NCBI RefSeq assembly: GCF_003171515.1
Contig: NC_089391.1
Location: forward strand, 3,596,001-3,660,000
Direction of reading: 5' to 3'
Source of the DNA: Pyrenophora tritici-repentis
Lineage: Eukaryota > Ascomycota > Dothideomycetes > Pleosporales > Pleosporaceae
Length of the DNA: 64,000 nucleotides
Shown here in pieces: positions 20,705-30,045 of the stretch (within the stretch, counting starts at the first letter, position 1; the number at the start of each line of letters is the position of its first letter). A program made the position numbers and the translations under genes. The notes beneath the pieces were generated by a model. It was not told the origin of the DNA and ran no database searches. It saw only the letters and a list, made by a program, of their open reading frames with translations.

Positions 20705-23700
20705 TCAAACAATCACAATACTTCTAACCCCCACCCCACCCATCGCCCTCCCCCTCTCCAAAACCCCCGCCCTAATCCTCTCCACAACCTCCCTCCCCAA
20801 CCATCTCAACCGACCATCCCCCCTGGACGCCCCATCCGCCCACTCAAACACACCCCTCAATTCCCTCAACTCACCCGCCTTCCAGCTCTTCGCCAGCCTC
20901 CCCAGGACCAACCTCGACTCCACAACCGTAGCCCCAGGATCAAGCCAAGACCTCGACTGTGCATCCAGCGGCAAAATCAACCCAGCATCACTCGCCGAAA
21001 CAAACATGCGCAGCGCAGGTAGTGTGAAGACCCAATGGAACAGTAGCTGCGATGTTCGACTTGACTGCGCCTCGTTGAGGGCGACGAGCGTGGCGCTGAA
21101 AGCGGTGGCGTAGGTGTCGTGAGCGGAGCGGCGGCGAACGTTTAGTGTTTGATGGTTTGCGTGGAAGAAGCGGAGGTGGAGGGGGTTGTTTACGAAATCT
21201 AGGGTCGTGGGCCAGTATGTTTGGTCTGCTGTTTCTAGTTTGCTGATGAGGTGAAGTTCCGGGAGGAGACAGGGTGCTGTTAGAGTTTTCTTTGTTGACT
21301 CTGCTGCACCGTCACCGTTATCGATACGAGTGGTGGGAGTAGGTTTCAAGGTAACAGTAATGGGCATTGAGATTGCTTTTCCTGTATCTACGTCCCGCAC
21401 GACGAGGCATCGCGGTTCGGCGGCTAGAACCCAGAAGTGGCGGAAGGCTTGGAGATGAGCTTTTGAGTCTTGGACGTCAGAGGGGAAGATGGGGTAGAAG
21501 GCGCAAATTAAACTGGCAATGGCTTTGTTGCTGCGGCTGAAGGTTTGTGTGCCGCCGGCGATGAAGAGGGTGCCGAAGGCCATATGGGCGGCGAGATGGG
21601 AGCCGTAGGGTATGTCTTGACCAATTCTTCCGTGGAGGCCACGTAGACGGCGGAATACATCTAGGTCGCCTGTTCCTGCCATGACGGTCGCGGCGGCGAG
21701 TGCGATGAGGTCTTGACAGTTTCGCACTGTGTTCTTTGATAGCTTGGAATCGTAACGTACGGCGGCCAGTTTGTTGATGCGGATCAATTGGTCCAAGTAC
21801 CGGATTAGGAAATCTCGGACTTGGATATCTCCAGTGCCAGCGTGTTTCAGACTTACGCTCCATAGAAGACCAGCGAGGATGTTGTAGAAAGGCATCTGCT
21901 CGCTGCGTAGTCGGGTGATGCCTTTGAGATCCCAGGCTTCGCGATACTCGACGGGAAGGTTCTTGATTATCCAGGCGTCATTTGCCTCAATGTTGTCCCA
22001 CATGATGAGGTGCTTGGCGAGAGTTCGAAGAAGAAAGATGTCGGGGCGAACGTAGTCGAACTGCGGGAGCGTGTCTGGGATGTCTATCTTGCGGGCAACT
22101 GTTTTATCGTGCGTTTTCATGAAGATAAGGGCAACGGCTATAACCGCTCCGGCGGTTGCTTGGTCGAGGATGTGAACAACATTAACTGGCTTGGGCGCAA
22201 CAGCGACTGTCATGAGGCGTTCCACAATGCGCATGTCATGAAGACCACGTAGATCTTTTCCCTTTCCTAGGTTGATAAAGCCTAGTGCAAAACCAGCAGC
22301 CAGTCTGTAAGCTTCATCACGAAGGGTATCTGGTGGCTCAGATGGGTCTGGAATCTCCACATGCTCAATTTCGGAGAGCATTACCTCACTCATACGACGA
22401 TGCTGAGTGTTGTAGTAGAGTAGCCCGATGCCCATGAGGCCAGTCGTCTGTGTGTACGGCGACAAGTTCAACTCTGCTGCTCCTGCTGGTAGCATCCTAG
22501 TAACATGGACTGACAGCAGTCGAGTGACGAGCGTATCCATGGTGCCCATAAACGAAGCAGCGAGCCCTAGGAGTAGGCCCACCGACGTCATCGTATGCTT
22601 TGGTGTAAGATACTTGAATGACAACCACTTGGCAATCTCCCTCAAGTGCCCATTCAATCCCAGCCCAAGTAGAAGACCTGCATGCTTGTTGGTTAGCTCT
22701 GCAGGTTTGTTGTACATGATCCATGAAGTGTCAATGCCCTGCGCATCCCGCGAGATGCTCAGACCAGCAGCAGCACCTGCGTTGAAGAAAGGCCAGAAGT
22801 ACTTCTCCTCCGTGTAGTTCTGGCGTTCAGCAGTGACAACGTTCCCCATTGGCTTCATAAGACATGACGTAGAGAAGCCATACAGTGGGTATCTCTCCGT
22901 TAACAGTGGCTTCTTGCTACTGAACTTGATCATGGAGCTGCCGACTGGAAGGGAAAACGTTCGGATCATGACCCACTGCATGAGTGCCTTTTGCCCTTCG
23001 AGCATTGCGGCGTCATCCTGCCTACTGTCGGCTTTGTACTCGGCAATAGTCTGCCGCAAAGGTTCAAGTAGTGTGTAGGCCTCCATGAACCGTCTGTCTT
23101 CACGGAAGATCAAACGTGTGATGTAGTGACGATCCACTTCAGCTGTTGATTGAATTGGCTCCAAGCGGTCAGCGCCCTGACATAAGGTATGGACGTCACG
23201 CGTAGTTCCAATGGCATGAAGTGCACCTCCAGAGGAATTGAGGTGGCTATCATGCGCAAAGTCTCTAGTCGGCGTAAGACTAAGATCCAAGTCCTCTCGT
23301 TGCACAAGTTTCAGCAGTGAGCTTGACCACGTCGTAGGCGGGTTCGCTTGGCATCTTGTAATCGCTTCCATAAGTGGAGCTTTTGCAGCTTCTGGGAGCG
23401 TTGCCAACATCTCAGGACTGATATCGCAGCTTTGGATCAGTTCTACCACTCTCCTCGGGCTTGAAGCAGGGTCAATATCCCGGAAAAATTTATGTAAAGC
23501 GACGGTCCTGGGCGTGACGCCTGCTATGATCTCGTCGATGTTGATGGAAGAGTGTGGAGAGGCTTTCGACTTTCGAATAAGCATCGCTAGAGTAGGAAAT
23601 GGAGCATAGTGCTGAGAACCTGTTACAGAGCCCAGCCACTCCAATATGGAAGGTGGTGCATCCCAAGGCTGTGAATGCACCCGCACCTTGCTGGTTAGCG

Positions 23701-26700
23701 TGGACTCTTCATATGTCCAGTCCAGACTGGACCCGCCATCAAGGTCAAAGAAATTACCCTGTCTCCAGTCCCACGCATCCCAATGTAGCCAGTGGCCGAT
23801 CTGCGCCAACACAGGTGCGAGATTGCCAGGCTGAGTACCAGTAAAGTCCTGGCACACTGCATTCAACTTACGCTCTTCGCGGAAGAGATGTAGCGAGACA
23901 ACAATCTCTGAAAGAGACGAAATGCGAAGGTCCTGCTTTTCAGATGGAGACAATCGCCTCCAATGATCATTCGTAGCTTTTCCTATAGGTGATTGAACGT
24001 ATTGGCGAGCAAGATCAAGACAAGTAGGGATTGTAATATCCTTAACACTGATTTGCTGCACAATTGTTGGCGGTTGGTATTGCGGTGCCCCACGTTTCGC
24101 GGACGGACTCATTGTAGTCGATTTCGGGCTTGAGTGTAAAGCCCAGGCCCATGGTGATGTTTCCCAGCTCTTCGCATGTGCTTTCGAGGTCTGACGACGA
24201 CACATCAACCGCCATGCAGAGTCGTCATCATCAATAAGCTCATCTGGCTTAGCTTGACTTGAAGGGCGTCCTGAACTTCTTCGCTGTACAGGCTTTGCCC
24301 GAGTGTTTGGTTTTGTCTTCTTCTCGTCGACAAACGGAACAGCGAGAGTGAATAATGTCGCTACGAATGCTATCCAGTCTGCGGTCGTTTGTTCGTCAAA
24401 CTCATCTGCAAATGATTTGCGTATGTTCCACCATATTTCCAAGAGAAAGTCCCCTGCATAGTTTGGCAGGACGGTTGACAGTACTCGAAATAGTTCTGCT
24501 ACATAACCATCTGAAGGCGATAGGCGTAGCTGGATGCGATGCCGACGCAGATCACCATCAATTACCTCAAGCTTTCCATTCGGCCCAAGGGAAAACACCC
24601 GCTTCAGTGGCGTACTGGCTTTGATGTTCCGTTTTGATCCCGCAGTTGTTCGTGTCTGTTCATGCTGAAGTATGGCATACGGGTCGTGTAACTTCATTGT
24701 ACCCAAGCTATGCTTTATTGGTAGGTGACTACCCCATCCAGCTGTCAATGATAAGCAAGGTTCCTGGGGGTTTGTTGAGATGAGCTGAACGACGCGCTCG
24801 ACGTGGCCGTCGCTGATCTTTGCTAAGTCTAGTGTGTCGTTTAGCAATCGGCTGTCGACAAACTTTGGAACACAAGCATAGCGTGGAGCAGCGCTATTCG
24901 ATTGAGACTGGGCTGCTGATGCTGACGGAGATAGCCTTTTTCGTGTAACCACAAGCTCACATTCAAGCGGAAGTTGCAGTGATGGATGCGATATGTACAG
25001 GTACAGCTTTCTCTCGTGAAGCGTCGCCGAGTTGAACGGAGCATTGAGTGCAAGCACCTTGGGCTGGGTATCATGCTGCGAACCCGAAGAATTACTCAGG
25101 GTAAACAGCCCATTCTTTAGGTACTGTGTGACAGGTACCTCTGCAACTACGCTAACAACCAACTCTTTGTGAAGCCCCTCGCCCGGCCGAGGCCCACCTT
25201 TTGCATCAGGCGGGGCGTACAAATCGTCAAGCTCGTCGTAGTCCTCTATAGTGTCGAAAGTGTCCTCATCCATGAGATCGTCTAGCGTATCGTCGATTGA
25301 TACCGCGCCTAAGCTCATTCGAGAAGTTACACTACCAGGTGTGGATGCTCGGTTACGTGATTGCGAGAGACCACCAAAACTAGTCCGGTCGTGGCCTAAC
25401 GAGTGTCGGCTTCGTTGACTTGCGTTGAAGCTTTGTGAAAAGCTTCCGCCTAGACTATTGCGTGACGTTGCCATATCTTGGAATGCGCTCCTGTCAAAGC
25501 TAGTTGACAGGTCAGCGCGAGAAAGTAATGAGCTCACGCGTCTCGATCCTTTGGGTTGACGGTTCAGCTCGGAGTCAGGGTTCAGTTGTGAAGCAAGAGC
25601 GTCATCCACTGCCTGGTCAGACAGACGTTCTTTGCCTGTGATCTTGAATGACGGAGGCTGATTTTTCCTGCGTGGACCTCCACCGAGGCTTTCTCTCAGT
25701 CTGTCAACCCCACGCATTGCTGGTGTAGTTGCGCCTGTCCCTGGAGCAGTGGAGCCGTAGGAACTGCGCCTTCTAGGTTTTGATACTGGTATGGAGACGT
25801 GTGTTTTGCGAGAACTTGATATTGATTTTGGCTCAAGGTATGCCGCAGACCAGATGGTAAATACATTCGTCTCGTGGTTCGCTGTGACTACTAAAAGGAG
25901 GGGCTTATCATTCCCACTTCGATCAAAGAGAAGCTCATTCCGCGGAGACACATAAATGATGTCTTCGGCTTTGTCGATAGCTTCCAGTCGCCGGTGACTA
26001 GTCGTGTGCGTGCTCAGTAGACTGCTGCGCTCACCAACCGAGACGACATTGACTACTAATCCAAGTTCCGATAGCGGATCAGTGAATGAATATAGCCTAG
26101 GTATCGCTTCCGGATTCAAGGGCGCAGACGGGTTGATAAAGTCATCCAGGAACGTGGCTGTGCCTGACAGACGGGACTTGCCATGTCGCGTTCCACTGAG
26201 TGATGAGCCATGCCGACGGTGGGATTGCGAGAAGCTCTGAGAGAGGGAAAACTGGTGGGAAATAAACGATTGATTGTTCGTAGCGAATGAACTGACTGGG
26301 GCCGAAGGTAGCTGCGGACTGGTAGGCGCAGGCTGTGTAGGTGCAAGTTTCCTTTGCACAACGACACCGCGAGCTGCAGGAAAAGCCTTGTCCACCTCGA
26401 AGGGAAGGTTGACGATATGTGTTGTGCCCGAGAGAAAGAAGACATGTGCTTGCGACTTGAGGAAGACGACCAGAGCACGCGATGGGACCTCGACTGTCGG
26501 CGGCGCAGTCTCGACCGGCGCAAGTGGGTTCGTGGCAGGCTGTGTGCCTTGGGTCAGGAAGCTTTTGAACTGATTGATCCCGTTATGTCCAACCCCACTT
26601 TCTGCTGTTTCAGTGGCACCATGTGAGGTCTCATCGACCAGGAACCATGTCAAGAGAGCCTGTTTGACCTTCTCTTTCTCCACGCTGAAATTGAAGATCT

Positions 26701-26899
26701 TGCGCACCACTCCGCCCCGGGTCCAGATAACGTGATATTCGGTTGTAACAAGTTCGTCGGTAGGGCCATCGGGGCCTTCGTCGGCGTACGTGTCCCAGAT
26801 ATAGTCGCGGTCGGTACTATCTTCGGTGAGGATGCCTTCTTGCACCAGATACTGCAGCGCTGCGGGTTTGTGAACCCCAATTGAGCGAAGAGAAGCCAT
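20705..26899 (-). CDS. APC1: Anaphase-promoting complex subunit 1 (BimE)
   Basis: An intact single-exon gene of 2064 residues for the largest scaffold subunit of the APC/C ubiquitin ligase. The N-terminal half has the beta-propeller region: TTEYHVIWTRGGVVRKIFNFSVEKEKV, and later NHETNVFTIWSAAYLEP. It is interrupted by a long Ser/Arg-rich, probably phosphorylated loop (about residues 350-560). The C-terminal half shows the proteasome/cyclosome repeats: KHAGLLLGLGLNGHLREI, followed by SVGLLLGLAASFMGTMD, then GLLYYNTQHRRMSEVMLSEIE and the RLAAGFALGFINLGKG segment. These are diagnostic of APC1. It starts 277 bp from the divergent beta-propeller gene. The length and domain order match the fungal family, and nothing suggests a frameshift. 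Confidence 0.92.
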   Translation of the reverse strand: MASLRSIGVHKPAALQYLVQEGILTEDSTDRDYIWDTYADEGPDGPTDELVTTEYHVIWTRGGVVRKIFNFSVEKEKVKQALLTWFLVDETSHGATETAESGVGHNGINQFKSFLTQGTQPATNPLAPVETAPPTVEVPSRALVVFLKSQAHVFFLSGTTHIVNLPFEVDKAFPAARGVVVQRKLAPTQPAPTSPQLPSAPVSSFATNNQSFISHQFSLSQSFSQSHRRHGSSLSGTRHGKSRLSGTATFLDDFINPSAPLNPEAIPRLYSFTDPLSELGLVVNVVSVGERSSLLSTHTTSHRRLEAIDKAEDIIYVSPRNELLFDRSGNDKPLLLVVTANHETNVFTIWSAAYLEPKSISSSRKTHVSIPVSKPRRRSSYGSTAPGTGATTPAMRGVDRLRESLGGGPRRKNQPPSFKITGKERLSDQAVDDALASQLNPDSELNRQPKGSRRVSSLLSRADLSTSFDRSAFQDMATSRNSLGGSFSQSFNASQRSRHSLGHDRTSFGGLSQSRNRASTPGSVTSRMSLGAVSIDDTLDDLMDEDTFDTIEDYDELDDLYAPPDAKGGPRPGEGLHKELVVSVVAEVPVTQYLKNGLFTLSNSSGSQHDTQPKVLALNAPFNSATLHERKLYLYISHPSLQLPLECELVVTRKRLSPSASAAQSQSNSAAPRYACVPKFVDSRLLNDTLDLAKISDGHVERVVQLISTNPQEPCLSLTAGWGSHLPIKHSLGTMKLHDPYAILQHEQTRTTAGSKRNIKASTPLKRVFSLGPNGKLEVIDGDLRRHRIQLRLSPSDGYVAELFRVLSTVLPNYAGDFLLEIWWNIRKSFADEFDEQTTADWIAFVATLFTLAVPFVDEKKTKPNTRAKPVQRRSSGRPSSQAKPDELIDDDDSAWRLMCRRQTSKAHAKSWETSPWAWALHSSPKSTTMSPSAKRGAPQYQPPTIVQQISVKDITIPTCLDLARQYVQSPIGKATNDHWRRLSPSEKQDLRISSLSEIVVSLHLFREERKLNAVCQDFTGTQPGNLAPVLAQIGHWLHWDAWDWRQGNFFDLDGGSSLDWTYEESTLTSKVRVHSQPWDAPPSILEWLGSVTGSQHYAPFPTLAMLIRKSKASPHSSINIDEIIAGVTPRTVALHKFFRDIDPASSPRRVVELIQSCDISPEMLATLPEAAKAPLMEAITRCQANPPTTWSSSLLKLVQREDLDLSLTPTRDFAHDSHLNSSGGALHAIGTTRDVHTLCQGADRLEPIQSTAEVDRHYITRLIFREDRRFMEAYTLLEPLRQTIAEYKADSRQDDAAMLEGQKALMQWVMIRTFSLPVGSSMIKFSSKKPLLTERYPLYGFSTSCLMKPMGNVVTAERQNYTEEKYFWPFFNAGAAAGLSISRDAQGIDTSWIMYNKPAELTNKHAGLLLGLGLNGHLREIAKWLSFKYLTPKHTMTSVGLLLGLAASFMGTMDTLVTRLLSVHVTRMLPAGAAELNLSPYTQTTGLMGIGLLYYNTQHRRMSEVMLSEIEHVEIPDPSEPPDTLRDEAYRLAAGFALGFINLGKGKDLRGLHDMRIVERLMTVAVAPKPVNVVHILDQATAGAVIAVALIFMKTHDKTVARKIDIPDTLPQFDYVRPDIFLLRTLAKHLIMWDNIEANDAWIIKNLPVEYREAWDLKGITRLRSEQMPFYNILAGLLWSVSLKHAGTGDIQVRDFLIRYLDQLIRINKLAAVRYDSKLSKNTVRNCQDLIALAAATVMAGTGDLDVFRRLRGLHGRIGQDIPYGSHLAAHMAFGTLFIAGGTQTFSRSNKAIASLICAFYPIFPSDVQDSKAHLQAFRHFWVLAAEPRCLVVRDVDTGKAISMPITVTLKPTPTTRIDNGDGAAESTKKTLTAPCLLPELHLISKLETADQTYWPTTLDFVNNPLHLRFFHANHQTLNVRRRSAHDTYATAFSATLVALNEAQSSRTSQLLFHWVFTLPALRMFVSASDAGLILPLDAQSRSWLDPGATVVESRLVLGRLAKSWKAGELRELRGVFEWADGASRGDGRLRWLGREVVERIRAGVLERGRAMGGVGVRSIVIV

Positions 26900-27176
26900 G
26901 CGGAGGCTCGTTACGCAACATGAGGCAGGTTCTAGTATACAGACTATGGCGTTAGGGCGTTTGCTCTAGTTTGGGTATTGCTTGGGCGATTGATTGATCT
27001 GTTTACGTGGGGCGCGCTTGAGGTGACGCGCCGTTCGCGACTTCCCCAACTAACTCCGCAGTTTCCTTTGCTCTGTTACCTCCAACAGCGCAACGTCAAT
27101 ATTTCCTCGTCACCCACCTTTCCCCACAGCCTATATAAAGCTTTCGTCAGCTGCGCATGCGCTTTGTATAGCGAGT
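26900..27176. promoter_or_regulatory. Divergent promoter between APC1 and the beta-propeller gene
   Basis: 277 bp between the two start codons. On the plus strand TATATAAAG at 27132-27140 lies 37 bp before the ATG at 27177, so it is a candidate TATA box for the plus-strand gene. Confidence 0.5.
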
Positions 27177-29219
27177 ATGGAGCCAATCTTTGCGACAAAG
27201 GGAAAACTCACACAGTTGAGGTACCTTCCCTTACTCTACCTTCATCGTACCTGCTGACATGCTACGGCTAGGTACGAGCTTCCACATCGCATTCATAACT
27301 CGACGGTATATCCAATCAAGGCGCCCAATGGCTCGACAGTCGTACTATATGGACACGAGACGGGCGTGGGCATCTTGTGGAGAGGTGGGCGACAGCTGAA
27401 GAAGACTGCGCCGCCGCGGAAACAACCAGCAAAGCCTGCCAAGGTGAACGGAACACACGATGATACTATCATGATCATCGATTCGGACGACGATGAACCT
27501 GCGAAAGCTGCCGCCCAACCGCCGCCCCAAGCCGAGTTCGAAGACGAGGAAGAGGAGCTCGACCCAGACCAGCCATACGCGTCCGTCGTCCAGCACGTCA
27601 CTCTGCCTCTTGGTACCCAAGTCCTGCACATCGCCGTGCCCCAAATACCCGTTCCCTCCACGCTGCGGCCTGCAGATACAATACCCCCCGTATTCAGCAA
27701 GAGCATTGTTATCACCGTCGCAGGCGTAGACTCAACAGTACGCGTTATCACATTGCCTCTCAGTCCTCCTCCGCATGCTGCCAAGGAGAAGCCACTCAGC
27801 GCAAAGTCTCAGTTTGGCGAAGAGATTGTCAAGATCCAAGGCCATCAAAGCATACCCAGAGGTGTCACCATGACTTGGACTGCCAAGGGGGAAACTGCCA
27901 CAAACGATGCGTCGGAAGAGGACATGGACGTTGATGACGACGATGCGACACCCGGTCGACCAAATCGCAGGCAACTAAACCGTTCGCGCTCACAGGCACA
28001 GAGCAGTGAAGGCTTCGATCTACTAGTTGCGTCCCACTCCGCCGAGCTGGGTGGTCTGCTAAAGATCTTTCGCTTCGAGCTGTCCGAGACTGGACTGAAA
28101 GTGTCCCTCCCAGTTACGCCCTACAAGATGCTTACTTTGCGCAAACCCGCCTCTCGTATCGCCTTCAACCCTGCCCAATACCCCAAGCGCAGACACTCCC
28201 AGCTACTTGTCACAGATTCGGTGGGCACAGCACGAATTTACGATCCATTTGCCTCACCAAGTCGCAAGCGGCCAACGAGCGGTCGCGCCAATGAAACCGG
28301 TGCCTTTATCCGTACCTTCAGGGCATCGTTCGAGGGTGTCAAGAACGTCAATCTCATGCCACCTGTTCTCGCCTCGCGGAAATCCATCATCGATGCAGCT
28401 TGGGCGTCTGATGGCAAATACATTGTGGCTCTACTAGCCGATGGTGAATGGGGTGTCTGGGACGTCGATCGCTCGGGCCCAAGTCCGCCTGTGGATCCCT
28501 CAGCATTTTCTCTAAGGGGATACGTAGGAACATCGGAGAAGGAAGGAAGCAGTAGCAGCGGCGGGCCGTCCAGTCCGAAGCGTAACAGTCGCAATTCTTT
28601 AGCCCCAATGACGCCCAACACACGTCGGAGAAAAGAAGAGGCATTGTTTCAGGGAAACCCAGCAAGTTCGGCAGCTGCCACACGCGGTGGTGTTTCGGTC
28701 GCTACGCTTTTGTCTGCCAACGGAGCTACGTCAGAAGATTCGGTCATTATCTGGTACGGGTCAGATGTGTATAGGATAGCAGATCTGACCAAGTTCTGGG
28801 GCCGCACTGCGTCTGCTAGTAACGGAGGCTCATTACCGGGTCCTGGCCTCCAAGTTCAAGACGTGGCATTATACGGAGAAGTCATTACCTCTATTTCACA
28901 GTTCGACACAACAACACAGGCGTCACGCATGGCAGTTGCAAGAGATGTGCTCATCTCTGCGGAGCACCGCATCATCATCACCGCCAACACTAGCCAGCCC
29001 TTGGGACGTGATCTGAGCGCCATGTTCACACGCGAGCGGAATGAGGAAGAGGCCACGAGCAGAGTAGATCAAGCTCTACTAACTCGTGGCGAACTCGACC
29101 TAGGCGGTATGGATAGGATGCTAGAAAGCATGGATAGTAGTGGAACCAGCGGAGCCGTTTCAAAGGGCCTAACTATGGGCGGACCCCGAAAAGTCCTCTT
29201 CGCTTCATCTGCAGCTTAG
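27177..29219 (+). CDS. Beta-propeller (WD40-like) protein, probable NUP37-type nucleoporin
   Basis: Exons 27177-27220 and 27272-29219 (51-bp GT-AG intron) give 663 residues. The splice joins LTQL to RYELPHRIHNSTVYPI, a conserved-looking N-terminus, followed by VVLYGHETGVGILWRGG, a first propeller blade. An acidic and proline-rich linker interrupts the early blades (IIDSDDDEP and EDEEEELDPDQ). Later blades are seen as LLVASHSAELGGLLKIFRF, then SQLLVTDSVGTARIYDP and ASDGKYIVALLADGEWGVWDVD. A WD protein that sits next to APC1 is sure from these blades; the NUP37 assignment rests on the N-terminal pattern and length and is uncertain. It could be another WD40 scaffold. Confidence 0.55.
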
Positions 29220-30045
29220 ACACGGCCTTGTGTCTCGACTTAGCAGAACTAACAATATGCATATCGGCAGAATCACACGAGATACCTATCTGAACAATAC
29301 GACGGCGCTTTTTGCCCGGTAAGACTATTTAATCATTGACAGCGCTACTCGTGAGATATACCCTTCAAGACAATTTTCCTCTGCGGTCATAACCCGCCTC
29401 CTCTCTCTTTTTTTCTCACTCTCTTTCGTCTCCACGTCCATCTCCGCACTCGTCCTCCACTCTCATTTCCCCCACCCCCCCACAACCACAATCCCACATT
29501 CGCGGCCTAAGGTGGAGCTCAGCGACCAGACCCATTCCTGCTGCTCAGTATAGCCTAGCGATACATCAAAAACGCGTTTCCCACCTTCCCAGTCGCCGAT
29601 GACCCTCGTGTTATCTGGATAGCTGGCGTTGGCAGGTTACGTGCACGATCTTTTTTTCTAAACCCCTTCTGCTTTGGCTTCTGAGCTTTGCTTCTTTTTT
29701 CTTGATCCTGAGTATCTAGCCGGTTGGCCTCGCAAGGGGCTGGCGTCGGGTGAGGACGGTACGGGGTGAGAGGGATGAGGGGTGCGGTGATGGGGCGCGC
29801 GGTGCATGATGGTTCTCCTGGTAAAGGAGGCTGGTATGATTGTGCTGTGTTGGATGCGGGGGTGTTTCGTGCAACATCTTTTTCTTGGTAGTGCCGGTTT
29901 AATGTATGTGTTCGTGGAATCAAGTGTGTGCGTTGAATATGTACCTCTGTAGTGTTATTAAGTGGACATGCGTGATGAGAACCTCGAGCATCCATTGAAT
30001 ACAATCAATAATGAGAAAAATGAACACCCAACACAACAACATCCC
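29220..30045. other. Intergenic region between convergent genes
   Basis: 826 bp with pyrimidine-rich low-complexity DNA (about 29395-29490). The longest frame (29555-30004, minus) has a scrambled composition and no domain, so I call no gene. Confidence 0.55.
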
